A DNA stretch of 64,000 nt from RGIG4140 sp045638265 (GCA_045638265.1 JAZUBA010000027.1:20099-84098); one strand, 5' to 3'; counted from the stretch's first letter, positions 25,287 through 34,219 are shown. The notes: generated by a model not told the origin, from the sequence alone. Translations and numbers: made by a program.

Positions 25287-25727
25287 ATGATAGAAAACAT
25301 AACAAAAACACATTTTGGTGTTTATGGTGTTTGTCGTGCTGAAAATAAAATATTGTTAATCAAAAAAGCACGAGGACCTTACACCGGACTTTATGATTTA
25401 CCCGGTGGCAGTCAAGAAAAAAACGAAACCTTTGAAGAAACACTTATTCGTGAAATCAAAGAAGAAACAAATTTTTCTGTAGCACAAATAACTAATCAAA
25501 GACACTTGTCCATTATTTTTTCTGATTTTACGCCTCTCAGTGGTAAAAAAGGCGTTTTAAAACATGATGCTGTTTTATTTGATGTAACGGTAGAGGGAGA
25601 AATCTCACAAGATGGCGATGGATTAGATTCAAACGGTGCTGTCTGGATTGACATAGACACATTGACCTCTCAAAATGCAACACCGTATGCCTTAATCGGT
25701 GCCGGAAAGAAAACCGTTACCGATTAA
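25287..25727 (+). CDS. Nudix hydrolase (MutT-like)
   Basis: The 146-residue product carries the Nudix box as G-G-S-Q-E-K-N-E-T-F-E-E-T with R-E-I-K-E-E-T-N-F, which fits G-x5-E-x7-R-E-U-x-E-E-x-G-U except that Asn replaces the last Gly. Such enzymes split nucleoside diphosphates linked to another group. The substrate is not readable. It has its own promoter and a strong AGGAGG site, and converges on the DUF2147 gene. Confidence 0.85.
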   Translation: MIENITKTHFGVYGVCRAENKILLIKKARGPYTGLYDLPGGSQEKNETFEETLIREIKEETNFSVAQITNQRHLSIIFSDFTPLSGKKGVLKHDAVLFDVTVEGEISQDGDGLDSNGAVWIDIDTLTSQNATPYALIGAGKKTVTD

Positions 25728-25744
25728 AACAAATGATTTAATAT

Positions 25745-26200
25745 TTATTTGATATGTGATAAATCAGGAAACAGTGATTCTGTATTTTGAGCCTTGTATT
25801 CTGTATTTGGCAACCAGGTTTGATTACGCCCTAAAAAAGCTATTTTTCCCCGAACAATCAAATTATTGTTTTCTTTCCAAATTTCACAACCGTAGATTTT
25901 TCCTTTTTGAGGGTCTAAAATATTCCCTCCTGTGTATTTTTGACCTGATTTTTTTAAATCCCAAATAATATCTAATCCGATGATTTTAGGATTACCTTTG
26001 ATTTGAGCGGTTGCTTCTTTGTTTTTTAATAAATCTACAACACGACCATAATATTTGTTGTTATATTCATATATTTGAACAATACTTTTGGCTTGTTTTG
26101 TTTCATCATCAATGGTTGTCCAAAAACCGACAATGTTATCTGTTGCTAAACAAATTGGTGTATAAAATAAGAATCCTAAAATTAAAACGATTTTTTTCAT
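25745..26200 (-). CDS. DUF2147 secreted protein
   Basis: The 151-residue product has a signal peptide (about residues 1-19, ending before A-T-D-N). A DUF2147 beta-barrel domain follows, with G-F-W-T-T-I-D-D-E-T, Y-Y-G-R-V-V, and a G-G-x-I-L-D-P-x-x-G-K-x-Y segment. These periplasmic or surface proteins have no firm function. A good AAGGAG precedes the ATG. The three minus-strand genes 27627 to 25745 are closely spaced and may form one unit. Confidence 0.85.
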   Translation of the reverse strand: MKKIVLILGFLFYTPICLATDNIVGFWTTIDDETKQAKSIVQIYEYNNKYYGRVVDLLKNKEATAQIKGNPKIIGLDIIWDLKKSGQKYTGGNILDPQKGKIYGCEIWKENNNLIVRGKIAFLGRNQTWLPNTEYKAQNTESLFPDLSHIK

Positions 26201-26214
26201 ATTTTTCTCCTTTG

Positions 26215-26580
26215 TTAAATATATTGCACTAACTCTGTTACAAGGCTATAAACAACCCCAATACCGAAAGAGGCCATATTACCCATTGTTGCCAACTTAA
26301 AGGCAGATACTTTTGTTTCTTTTAAACAATTTTGGTAAACAAGCGTTTCTACGAACAAAACCAATGTTTCAATGATAAACAAGTATAGTCCATAATAATA
26401 GGCATTGTTTAAAAATGAAATATACAAAACACCTAAATTAACAAGTGGATTTGTCAAAATTTGTGCCAGTACAACAACAAACAAATCTCTAATTGTCCGA
26501 ATTTTACACAAAAAAGCGACTATTACTTCAATTATAATTGTTAATCCCAGCGGTATCAAAAAATAAATCAGTATTTCCAT
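26215..26580 (-). CDS. Small integral membrane protein, four TM segments
   Basis: The 121-residue product is nearly all hydrophobic, with segments near 3-22, 33-55, 60-82 and 95-115. I recognise no family with confidence. It starts four bases after the MFS gene stop, with AAAGGA upstream, so it is co-transcribed with that transporter. Confidence 0.7.
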   Translation of the reverse strand: MEILIYFLIPLGLTIIIEVIVAFLCKIRTIRDLFVVVLAQILTNPLVNLGVLYISFLNNAYYYGLYLFIIETLVLFVETLVYQNCLKETKVSAFKLATMGNMASFGIGVVYSLVTELVQYI

Positions 26581-26583
26581 TTT

Positions 26584-27627
26584 TTAATCCTTTTCTAATT
26601 GAATTAAACCACAAAATAAAACAACAGCAGACAATAAAACAAGTACACTTAATCCGATTGGAGAAAAAAACGGATATTTGTGTCCGAACAAACAAGGAAC
26701 TGAACCTAAAAACAACATAAATGTTAATAAACCAAAAGCCATTCCTTTTTGTTGTGGCATTAAATTGGTTAGAGCCGTCAAGGTAATCGGCATTGTCATA
26801 TTAAATAACAAAACACCAAAAATGCCACTCATGATGCCAAAAGTGTTATTTTGAAATGCAAAACAAAAGCAACCTGCTGACAATAGCAGAGATAAAACTG
26901 CTGTTTTTTTTAACCCGAATTTATCACCAATAATACCCCCTAACATTTTACCCAGAACAATACCCATAGTAAATAACAAACCAACAACAAAAACACTCTT
27001 CCATTCAAAAGCTAAAACAAAGCCGGTATAACTGCGTAAAAGAACAGTCAGACACAAACAGTAAATCATAAACAGTTTTAAATTTGAAAAAAAAGACGTT
27101 TCAATAGTTGTATTTTTTAGTTGTTTGTGAAATTTGTGATAAATAATATATGATAACGCACACCCTAATGCCATTAATCCCATAAAAACAAAAGCTATAT
27201 AAGGTTGATTTAAAAATTTTTGTGCACTTAAAAAAATTCCCAAAGCACCCGAAGATACAAAAATCCCGGGAAGGGTTGCTTTTCCTTTTGATAAATTTAA
27301 AACATCTATTCCCCCACCGACATGAAAACAAGCGTTTCCGATACCAGCAATCACACAAGCAATAATACCTAATGGCGCACAAAGATACGCACATAAAACA
27401 AGGAAACAACCGCATACGGCAAACAATGCATTTTTATTAATATAATCCGCTATAATTCCAATAGGTAATTGAACGGCAAAAGCAAAGAAATTGTATAACA
27501 GAAAAGCATAAAAAACATCTGTGAAACTATTTAAAAAAGGATATGCCTGATGATATAATAAAACACCACAAGCAAAATCAACCAAAAAATGTAAAAAGGT
27601 ATAAATACTAACAACTGGAATAATCAT
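26584..27627 (-). CDS. MFS transporter
   Basis: The 347-residue product has about eleven or twelve membrane segments and the MFS loop motif between TM2 and TM3 (G-I-I-A-D-Y-I-N-K). A similar motif occurs in the second half (G-G-I-I-G-D-K-F-G-L-K-K). I placed the start at ATG 27627 with AAGGAG upstream. The frame is open another 104 codons upstream, but that extension has no membrane character expected of the family and crosses the promoter of the divergent genes. Substrate unknown. Confidence 0.8.
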   Translation of the reverse strand: MIIPVVSIYTFLHFLVDFACGVLLYHQAYPFLNSFTDVFYAFLLYNFFAFAVQLPIGIIADYINKNALFAVCGCFLVLCAYLCAPLGIIACVIAGIGNACFHVGGGIDVLNLSKGKATLPGIFVSSGALGIFLSAQKFLNQPYIAFVFMGLMALGCALSYIIYHKFHKQLKNTTIETSFFSNLKLFMIYCLCLTVLLRSYTGFVLAFEWKSVFVVGLLFTMGIVLGKMLGGIIGDKFGLKKTAVLSLLLSAGCFCFAFQNNTFGIMSGIFGVLLFNMTMPITLTALTNLMPQQKGMAFGLLTFMLFLGSVPCLFGHKYPFFSPIGLSVLVLLSAVVLFCGLIQLEKD

Positions 27628-27637
27628 CAACTTCTCC

Positions 27638-27666
27638 TTGACAAATCTAAAAAATAATGACATACT
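27638..27666 (+). promoter_or_regulatory. Promoter for the three paralogous membrane-protein genes
   Basis: TTGACA (27638-27643), 17 bases, CATACT (27661-27666), 37 bases before ATG 27704. The -35 box begins next to the Shine-Dalgarno sequence of the divergent MFS gene. Confidence 0.5.
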
Positions 27667-27703
27667 TTTTATAAAATTGCAATTATTTTTAAAAGAGGAA
27701 ACT

Positions 27704-28195
27704 ATGAGATATTTTTTATTCTTGCTAATTTGTTTAAGTACTTTACCTGTTTGGGCTGATGAAGCGATACCTCCGTCCCCCAAAATGATACAAGATTGTA
27801 TAAACGCATTTAGCGAACAAAAAATTTTTCTTATTATACCTAGCATTATATTATTAACATTTTCTTTGTTATTATTATTTTTATCAAAAAAGAAAAAACA
27901 CAATCTTGTATATAGTATTACATTATGTTTTTTTAGCATATTATTATTTTGCTCTTCTTTTTTACGTACACCTCAAATACAGGCTTGTTTAGGATATGAA
28001 GATTGTGAAATAGAAGTTGTCGAAAATTCACACCGAATACATTATTGGTGTGAAGAAATGATGGATAAATATATAAATAATTTTTGGTGTCGCCCTCCAT
28101 GTCCATTCTCTTATCTTCAGGAACTGTCAAGTGCTTGTGTTGAATGCCCGAAAACATATTGGCAATATGAAGTTTTTGAAAATTTTGATAGATAG
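27704..28195 (+). CDS. Cys-containing membrane protein, paralogue 1 of 3
   Basis: The 163-residue product starts at ATG 27704 (AGAGGAA upstream); an earlier in-frame start at 27638 would hide the signal sequence. It has a signal peptide (about 1-18), then a region with Cys near 32, two adjacent TM segments (about 41-61 and 70-87), and a Cys-rich exported tail. The tail ends C-P-K-T-Y-W-Q-Y-E-V-F-E-N-F. The same architecture and W-Q-[FY]-x-[VI] ending occur in the next two genes. I recognise no family. The exported Cys residues could form disulfides. Confidence 0.7.
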   Translation: MRYFLFLLICLSTLPVWADEAIPPSPKMIQDCINAFSEQKIFLIIPSIILLTFSLLLLFLSKKKKHNLVYSITLCFFSILLFCSSFLRTPQIQACLGYEDCEIEVVENSHRIHYWCEEMMDKYINNFWCRPPCPFSYLQELSSACVECPKTYWQYEVFENFDR

Positions 28196-28210
28196 AGAAG
28201 TTGTATATCA

Positions 28211-28780
28211 ATGAAAAAATTAATTATATTTATGTTTATTATTTGTTTTGTTTTTAGCGTGGCAAATGCTGCCGTTATTCCGACTGAAAAAGAATTAAAT
28301 ATATGTTTAAAAGCATTCGACGGAACAAAATCTTATTGGGCCCTAGTTTTGTTTTTTGTTTTTTCCTTTGTTTTTACCGGATGTGTCTTTCGTTTATTAT
28401 ATGTATTACGTCACAAGAAAAAAGATGTAGAATATTATTTAAAAAAACATAATAATTCTTTTAAAAATATTATTGTTGCTTTTGTTGCCGGTTTGAGTTT
28501 GGTTTTAATGATTCATACATTTAGACTTTTGCCACACAAAAATCCACCTGCTTGTTTAGATTATCGGATATGTGAAGAACAATATGAATTATATAAATAC
28601 AATATAAATTTATGGTGTTATGAAAATATCCACTTAATTAATAATCATTGGAATTCTACAAACAGCGTTTGTTTAAACGAATGTCTTGCTCTTAATACAG
28701 ACAAAAACAGTGAACCATGCAAAAAATGTGAACAACAACATTGGCAATTTAAAGTTTTTAAAAAATTCAAAGGAGATTAA
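28211..28780 (+). CDS. Cys-containing membrane protein, paralogue 2 of 3
   Basis: The 189-residue product repeats the plan of its neighbours: signal peptide (about 1-20), a short exported loop with Cys near 32, two TM segments (about 43-65 and 90-108) separated by a Lys-rich loop. A Cys-containing tail ends C-x-x-C-E-Q-Q-H-W-Q-F-K-V-F-K-K-F. It follows the first paralogue by 15 bases with GAGAAG as ribosome site and is followed directly by the third. Confidence 0.7.
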   Translation: MKKLIIFMFIICFVFSVANAAVIPTEKELNICLKAFDGTKSYWALVLFFVFSFVFTGCVFRLLYVLRHKKKDVEYYLKKHNNSFKNIIVAFVAGLSLVLMIHTFRLLPHKNPPACLDYRICEEQYELYKYNINLWCYENIHLINNHWNSTNSVCLNECLALNTDKNSEPCKKCEQQHWQFKVFKKFKGD

Positions 28781-29245
28781 ATGAAGTTATTATTATTTTT
28801 ATCATTATGTTTATATGATCTTCCTGTTTTTGCTGATGCAGCAGCTAACCCGTTTGAGGATTACGAAGTGCCATTTAGAAGCGGTCTCCTTTTCATGATA
28901 TTAAGTTGCATCAGTTGTCTTGTTATTGCTCTTTTATTGCATTTTTGCGTTAAGAAAAAAGTGTCTAAAAACAAATTCTTTTGGTGTTTTGTTGTACCTT
29001 GCCTTTGTATTGTTTGTTTAATAACAAAAGCAGAATATGATATTTCAAATGGCTTATGCAGCTCAAAAACTGATTTTTCAGAAGATTTGTATCATGATAC
29101 TTTTGACGATTTTTGTTTAATCGGCGATGAAAGCCCGGAATGCAAAAGACAAGAAGAAGAACGCAAAGAACGAGAAGCAGAGTACGAGTTTTGCAAACAG
29201 CAACATTGGCAATTTAATATTGTAAAATTATTCAAACTAAAATAA
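28781..29245 (+). CDS. Cys-containing membrane protein, paralogue 3 of 3
   Basis: The 154-residue product has a signal peptide (about 1-19), two TM segments (about 33-55 and 66-84), and a charged, Glu/Arg-rich exported tail. The tail ends C-K-Q-Q-H-W-Q-F-N-I-V-K-L-F. Its ATG directly follows the previous stop, with AAGGAG inside the preceding gene. It has fewer Cys residues in the tail than its paralogues and an acidic insert, so divergence has been greatest here. No known family. Confidence 0.7.
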   Translation: MKLLLFLSLCLYDLPVFADAAANPFEDYEVPFRSGLLFMILSCISCLVIALLLHFCVKKKVSKNKFFWCFVVPCLCIVCLITKAEYDISNGLCSSKTDFSEDLYHDTFDDFCLIGDESPECKRQEEERKEREAEYEFCKQQHWQFNIVKLFKLK

Positions 29246-29366
29246 CAATATAATTACAGACAAGCTTAACAATACTTATGTTGAATTGATTTTATCATAT
29301 TTATCCTTATGTTTAATATATTCTCATCTTTGTCAGAATGTATTTATCATAAAGGAGGAACAATTT

Positions 29367-29705
29367 ATGACAACAAAAAAACCAACAGAACAAAAAGAGG
29401 CTTGTATTCTTAAAGAAACAGTTAAAAAAGTTAAAACACAAGTAAAAGATAAAACTGAAAAAATAACCGAACAAGCCAAAGAAATAAGTGAAGATGCTTG
29501 GGAAAAAACAAAATCCAACTCCTTAGATGTGTGGGAGAAAACAAAAGATATAAGTAACGATATTTGGGAAAAGACGAAAGAAGGAACTTCTGTCGTTTGG
29601 GAAAAAACAAAAGAAATCAGCACCAACGCTTGGGAAGAAAGTAAAAAAGTTTTTTTAAACGAAGAAGAAAAAGATAAAGATAAAATTGAAGAAAAAGATG
29701 AATAA
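29367..29705 (+). CDS. Repeat-rich amphipathic helical protein (LEA/apolipoprotein-like)
   Basis: The 112-residue product starts at ATG 29367 with GGAGG upstream. It consists largely of 11-residue-like repeats with a W-E-K-T-K core (four near-exact occurrences and a fifth W-E-E-S-K), preceded by Lys/Glu-rich repeats. This gives one long charged amphipathic helix. The pattern resembles LEA-like or membrane-surface stress proteins, but the periodic Trp is unusual. No signal peptide. Function unknown. Confidence 0.7.
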   Translation: MTTKKPTEQKEACILKETVKKVKTQVKDKTEKITEQAKEISEDAWEKTKSNSLDVWEKTKDISNDIWEKTKEGTSVVWEKTKEISTNAWEESKKVFLNEEEKDKDKIEEKDE

Positions 29706-29761
29706 ATATAGCTATTGTTAAAATATATTCATTTTTTGCATTATATCTGATTTCTACAATA

Positions 29762-29787
29762 AAAACCGCTGGATATACAGCGGTTTT
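29762..29787. terminator. Bidirectional intrinsic terminator
   Basis: AAAACCGCTG (29762-29771) and CAGCGGTTTT (29778-29787) form a 10-bp stem with a GATATA loop between convergent genes, with A and T tracts that serve both strands. Confidence 0.8.
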
Positions 29788-29808
29788 ATTCCATTTTTAG
29801 CTATTAGC

Positions 29809-30642
29809 TTATCGGCCGCCGCCACCGCCGCCACCAAAACCACCACCGGAAAATCCACCACGACCAAAGCCACTGCTACGGCCACGTCCTTTTTTAGTGA
29901 ATCCAAAAAGTAATATAAAAATACCAATGACATATTCCCAAAAAGACAAAGATTTTCCTGTTGCTTGTTGTGCATTTTGTGCATAAGTCGGCTGATTCCT
30001 AGGTGCCTCTTGTTTTTGTGTGTTAATAACATGAGGAGTAATACCAAAAACTGCTGTAAATCCTTCTCCGATATTTAAACGGCGACCTGCTGCAACAACA
30101 CCTTTTAGAAGTTCCCGACCGTTTTCTTTGGAACCATATTTACCCACATAACTTGTTTGTTTAAGAACATTTGCACCACTTGGCAAAATAATACGTGCAG
30201 ATGCACCATAAATAGGAAGTTTCCAATCGTTTCCAGTTACATTCCAATAAATTTCATCATGTCCATCATATGAACGGGCAATATTTTTAACTGTATAACT
30301 AATTTCAAATATTGATTCAGATGGCGCCGGCAAAAGAACATTTGAACCAGTATTAATTCTATATATTCCATTAAAATGTTCAACAAAACTCGGTTCAGGT
30401 CTACCATTACGCTTAACACCGTTTAATTGATAAATTTCACCGGCATCAGTAGGTAAATCACGAACCAAGCCTCTTTTAATTTGTTTACCTTCATGTCTTA
30501 CTTTTAAGGTTTCGGTTACATTAACCGAACCATCTTTTTGTACATTTAAGATTGTATCAAACGACAAAACAGCCTCTTCTGCGGATGCAGAAAAAGAAAA
30601 ACATAAAACACTTAACATAAAAATTGATAATTTTTTCAACAT
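29809..30642 (-). CDS. DUF2207 family protein, shortened form
   Basis: The 277-residue product has a signal peptide (about 1-21), a DUF2207-like beta domain (about 22-200), one TM segment (about 230-247) and a Gly-rich tail. Full-length DUF2207 proteins are usually near 550-650 residues, with a large cytoplasmic part before a similar Gly-rich end. Here that part is missing while both ends remain, so this looks like an internal deletion or a minimal family version. The ribosome site AGGAGG sits beside a palindrome at the promoter. Confidence 0.8.
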   Translation of the reverse strand: MLKKLSIFMLSVLCFSFSASAEEAVLSFDTILNVQKDGSVNVTETLKVRHEGKQIKRGLVRDLPTDAGEIYQLNGVKRNGRPEPSFVEHFNGIYRINTGSNVLLPAPSESIFEISYTVKNIARSYDGHDEIYWNVTGNDWKLPIYGASARIILPSGANVLKQTSYVGKYGSKENGRELLKGVVAAGRRLNIGEGFTAVFGITPHVINTQKQEAPRNQPTYAQNAQQATGKSLSFWEYVIGIFILLFGFTKKGRGRSSGFGRGGFSGGGFGGGGGGGR

Positions 30643-30653
30643 AATCCCATCCT

Positions 30654-30695
30654 CCTATAATATTATAGGATACAAAACATACAAACAAATGTCAA
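30654..30695 (-). promoter_or_regulatory. Promoter with 16-bp palindrome at the start site of the DUF2207 gene
   Basis: TTGACA (30695-30690), 17 bases, TATCCT (30672-30667). The perfect palindrome CCTATAATATTATAGG (30654-30669) overlaps the -10 box, covers the start and runs into the AGGAGG site, so a bound protein or the RNA fold could block expression. Confidence 0.5.
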
Positions 30696-30705
30696 GTAAA
30701 TAGAA

Positions 30706-31254
30706 TTAATTTTCTCGTGATTTTGTATTTGGTATAATGTTTTTTGGTACACCGGCTTCAACAATTTTCCGTTGATCATTTAATAATTTATTTCTATATA
30801 CGATTGTAGCCGATATACCGGACATCATTGCAGCATAGGCAGGTAAAAAGTTTAAATTTCCCGTCATAAAACTCAAAGCAGGAACAGCAACAGCACCGCC
30901 CCATTTTATCAAATTAACTTTTTGCAATGTTTGTTGATTTCTTGCCAACGCATGCGATAAATTAAAATCTTTTCTACAATCAAAATGAACACCTAATGTA
31001 GCTGTTTCAAACTTTTGTTTTTGTGATTTTTGTCGTTGTGCAATTAAATATATAAGACTTAAATTAGAAACTAACGAACACAGAGCTTCCGTTCTATTAT
31101 TCGGCTCATTAATAGTTGTCTCGGCAGATGAAAGAGCGCCGATAGTTGCAACACACAAAATAAATTTATCAAATAAAGATCTTTTAGTAACTTCATTAAT
31201 AGCTTCAAATTGTTTTTGAATTTCTTTTTTTGTTTCTTCGTGATTGGTAGGCAT
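30706..31254 (-). CDS. Hypothetical protein with weak membrane segments
   Basis: I do not recognise this 182-residue protein. A charged N-terminal helix (residues 1-28) is followed by moderately hydrophobic segments near 30-44, 58-76 and 118-150, and a basic C-terminus. There is no signal peptide. It has its own promoter and an AAGGAG site and stands alone between the DUF2207 and nagB genes. Confidence 0.65.
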   Translation of the reverse strand: MPTNHEETKKEIQKQFEAINEVTKRSLFDKFILCVATIGALSSAETTINEPNNRTEALCSLVSNLSLIYLIAQRQKSQKQKFETATLGVHFDCRKDFNLSHALARNQQTLQKVNLIKWGGAVAVPALSFMTGNLNFLPAYAAMMSGISATIVYRNKLLNDQRKIVEAGVPKNIIPNTKSREN

Positions 31255-31274
31255 ATGACAACTCCTTTTTATTG

Positions 31275-31303
31275 AGTTTACAACAAAAAGAAAAGTTTGT
31301 CAA
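31275..31303 (-). promoter_or_regulatory. Promoter of the hypothetical gene at 30706-31254
   Basis: TTGACA (31303-31298), 17 bases, TAAACT (31280-31275) on the minus strand, 20 bases before the ATG. Confidence 0.5.
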
Positions 31304-31318
31304 GTTTTATTTTTTTTG

Positions 31319-32068
31319 TTATTTATTTAATAAAGATGCGGCACCAATATCACACGCAAAAACAACAGATGGATGTTCCTGAACCATACTTGCCGGACAT
31401 GCTTTATCTATTTCTTCTTCAATACTTTTTTGAATAGCTTTTGCTTTTTTTGAACCGGTTGCCATAATGATAATTTGTTTCGCATCGAAAATTGTTTTTA
31501 ATCCGATGGTTAAAGCTTGTGTCGGAACTTCATCTAAAGAATTAAAAAACCGAGAATTAACTTCTATGGTGTTAGCTGTTAGATTTTGCAAATGTGTTGG
31601 TGTATCAAATGGTGTATTTGGTTCATTAAATGCCAGATGACCGTTTTCGCCTATACCAGCCAACTGGATATCAATACCACCGAATGAAGCTATCTTTTCT
31701 TCATATTGCATACATTCCTCTTGATAATTTTGAGCCATACCGTCTAAAATATATATTTGATTACGAGGAATATCAATATAATCAAAAAAGTTTTTAAACA
31801 TAAAATAATGATAACTTTGTTCATGATGAGCTGGCAACCCACAATACTCATCCATATTAAACGTAACAACATTTTTAAAAGAAACCAATCCTTTCTGACA
31901 GGCTTCAATCAGTTTTTGATAAACTGGCAACGGGGTTGAACCTGTTGGCAAACCTAATACAAAAAATGGTTTTTGCGGAGTCGGTGTAAAAGCTTGAATA
32001 CTTTTAATCACTTCATAAGAAACAAAATTTGCCAAATCACCGATTGTAGAAAAAGTCAAAACCTGCAT
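31319..32068 (-). CDS. nagB: Glucosamine-6-phosphate deaminase
   Basis: The 249-residue enzyme converts glucosamine 6-phosphate to fructose 6-phosphate and ammonia. Visible family motifs are L-G-L-P-T-G-S-T-P (phosphate binding), T-F-N-M-D-E-Y (catalytic Asp), and G-I-G-E-N-G-H-L-A-F-N-E-P. Length fits the family. The gene follows the NSS transporter by 15 bases on the same strand, with a GAAAGGA site. No nagA is visible nearby. Confidence 0.92.
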   Translation of the reverse strand: MQVLTFSTIGDLANFVSYEVIKSIQAFTPTPQKPFFVLGLPTGSTPLPVYQKLIEACQKGLVSFKNVVTFNMDEYCGLPAHHEQSYHYFMFKNFFDYIDIPRNQIYILDGMAQNYQEECMQYEEKIASFGGIDIQLAGIGENGHLAFNEPNTPFDTPTHLQNLTANTIEVNSRFFNSLDEVPTQALTIGLKTIFDAKQIIIMATGSKKAKAIQKSIEEEIDKACPASMVQEHPSVVFACDIGAASLLNK

Positions 32069-32083
32069 AAAAAAATCCTTTCT

Positions 32084-33487
32084 TTATTTAAATAAATCCA
32101 TTAAAGCGTTAATAAAAAGTATCAACATAACAAGTGGTGCGGTAAAACGAATTGTAAACCGTAAATATCGTCTATAAAATTTTGACAGCGGTTTATCTGT
32201 CCCTTCTTGTAAATTACGAATAATAGCTGTTGAAACAATCCACCCCATAAACAGCAAGCAGAAAAATACAAGTGCTGCCATTGTAAAAGAACCAGTTAAT
32301 GTATCTATCATATCAAATAAATTTTTACCGTTTATTTGGATGGGAAGAGTATTTGTGAAAGATAACAAAATAACACAGGACCCAAGAATATTACCTAATC
32401 CGACAACTCCAACAGCAACAGAACGTGATAATTTTGTTTTTTCAGTCAACAAGTTTACTATTGGTTCATAAATAGAAATAAGTGATGTCAAAGCTGCAAT
32501 AAATAAAAGTGCAAAAAAGACAAACATCAAGAAAGAACCGACTGAAATTTGTTCAAAAACAAGCGGTAATGTAATAAATGTTAATGTTGGACCTGTCTCA
32601 GGAGCTAAATTAAATGAAAATACTGCGGGTAAAATAATTAAACCGGCAAAAAAAGCAACCAATGTATCTAACAATACAATCCATTTAGCTGATTTGACAA
32701 TATTTTCTTTGTTAGATAAATACGACCCGTAAATAAACACTGTTCCTAATCCGAGAGATAAAGAATAAATTGCTTGTCCTAAAACTTTTATGAGTAAATC
32801 GGCAAATATTTTAAATTGAAACCCATCAGACGTAAAACCCATTGCTTCCCAATTTGGAATGAGATAAAACTTTAATCCTGTTGTGGCATTCGGCAAAGTC
32901 AAAATCCAAAAAACCAAAAAAACAAGTAAGAAAAATAAAATAGGCATTAAATATAACGAAAACTTTTCAATGCCTTTTTTAATTCCTCGAATCAAAATTA
33001 ATACTGTCGCTAAAACACACAAACTACCCCAAAGTAATTGTTGAGAAAACGAACCCGTCAAAGATTCAAATGTTTGTTTGTTAAGAGGATTATCTGTTAA
33101 ACCCATCAAATACATAGATGAATGACAAAAATAAAAAAGAGTCCACCCAATTACAATCAAATAAATGCTACTTACAAAAAAAGTATTAAAAACCGTTAAA
33201 GATCCCGCTGTTATACCCCAAAAACGATGAACAGATTTATTATTTTTTTGTGCAACAACCTGAAATCCGTCAATGATATTAGTTTGAGCTGTTCGTCCGA
33301 AAGCCAATTTTGCCGTCAATAAAAAATAACCTAATCCAAAGATACAAATTAAATACAGCAACAAAAAAGTTCCGCCACCGTTTTGACCGGCTAAATATGG
33401 AAAACGCCAAATATTCCCTAATCCGATAGCAGAACCAGCCGTAGCTAAAATAAATCCGATTTGGCTGCCCCAGTGTGTTCTTTTCAT
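32084..33487 (-). CDS. Sodium-dependent transporter of the NSS/SNF family
   Basis: The 467-residue protein has about twelve membrane segments and the NSS TM1 signature G-S-A-I-G-L-G-N-I-W-R-F-P-Y, with the partly unwound helix that binds sodium and substrate. Bacterial members usually carry amino acids. Co-transcription with nagB is likely from spacing, but a functional link with amino-sugar use is not established. Confidence 0.9.
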   Translation of the reverse strand: MKRTHWGSQIGFILATAGSAIGLGNIWRFPYLAGQNGGGTFLLLYLICIFGLGYFLLTAKLAFGRTAQTNIIDGFQVVAQKNNKSVHRFWGITAGSLTVFNTFFVSSIYLIVIGWTLFYFCHSSMYLMGLTDNPLNKQTFESLTGSFSQQLLWGSLCVLATVLILIRGIKKGIEKFSLYLMPILFFLLVFLVFWILTLPNATTGLKFYLIPNWEAMGFTSDGFQFKIFADLLIKVLGQAIYSLSLGLGTVFIYGSYLSNKENIVKSAKWIVLLDTLVAFFAGLIILPAVFSFNLAPETGPTLTFITLPLVFEQISVGSFLMFVFFALLFIAALTSLISIYEPIVNLLTEKTKLSRSVAVGVVGLGNILGSCVILLSFTNTLPIQINGKNLFDMIDTLTGSFTMAALVFFCLLFMGWIVSTAIIRNLQEGTDKPLSKFYRRYLRFTIRFTAPLVMLILFINALMDLFK

Positions 33488-33604
33488 GTTGTATCCTTAC
33501 TTTTTTATGTGTATAACTTTATATCTTGTTAAAATTAACTCCCCAATTAAGATTATGTGCAACAAACTTAATTGTAAAATTTTGAGTTTAATAAAATTGA
33601 TTTT

Positions 33605-34186
33605 TTATTTATGGCTGGGATTGATTTTACCAAAGACAAATTCATCTCTGTAACCACCATAAGCATATTTTGCCCCTTTAAGGCAACCTTCATATTCAAA
33701 CCCGTTTCGTTTAGCAACAGCAGCAGATGCTTTGTTATTTGCATCACATTCAATAACGAGTCGGTGAATACCGTGTGCAAATAATTCTTTTTCAAGCGAT
33801 GCGACAAAATCAGAAGCATATCCGCGTCCCGTTGCTGTATGAGACAAATAATAACCGTATTCAGCCATACGGTTCATATAAGAAACCGTATGAATACCAC
33901 CGGCTCCAACCAATTCTTTGGTTTCTTTATCTAAAAACACATATTCAAATGAATTTTGTTCATCAAAGTTTTTAGAAAAAATATCTGTAACGGTTTTGAC
34001 ATCATCCAATGTTTTGGTATCATCCACCCAAAAAAGAAATTCCCTTAAAAAATGCCGTGATTCATTAATTAAATGAAACAAAGCTTCATCGTATGTATGT
34101 GTACGTTTAACAAAAATACATTTTTCACCGATAATTGTTTCTGGCAATGAAAACTTTTCAAAAGGTTTTAAATTTAAATCTAACAT
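33605..34186 (-). CDS. GNAT acetyltransferase, RimJ/RimL-like
   Basis: The 193-residue product has the GNAT acetyl-CoA loop R-G-Y-A-S-D, preceded by a Y-G-Y-Y-L-S beta strand, and the V-A-K-R-N-G-F-E-Y-E-G end typical of RimL-like enzymes. These acetylate protein N-termini or small amines. I chose ATG 34186, with GGAG upstream, over ATG 34198. It lies 34 bases after uppP and probably shares its transcript. Confidence 0.85.
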   Translation of the reverse strand: MLDLNLKPFEKFSLPETIIGEKCIFVKRTHTYDEALFHLINESRHFLREFLFWVDDTKTLDDVKTVTDIFSKNFDEQNSFEYVFLDKETKELVGAGGIHTVSYMNRMAEYGYYLSHTATGRGYASDFVASLEKELFAHGIHRLVIECDANNKASAAVAKRNGFEYEGCLKGAKYAYGGYRDEFVFGKINPSHK

Positions 34187-34219
34187 ATTTATCTCCATCT
34201 AATATAAACTTACCAACAA

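Noticed and set aside
27628..27939. 104-residue N-terminal extension of the MFS transporter
   Set aside because: It is not membrane-like, lacks a ribosome site and overlaps the divergent promoter and first paralogue gene.
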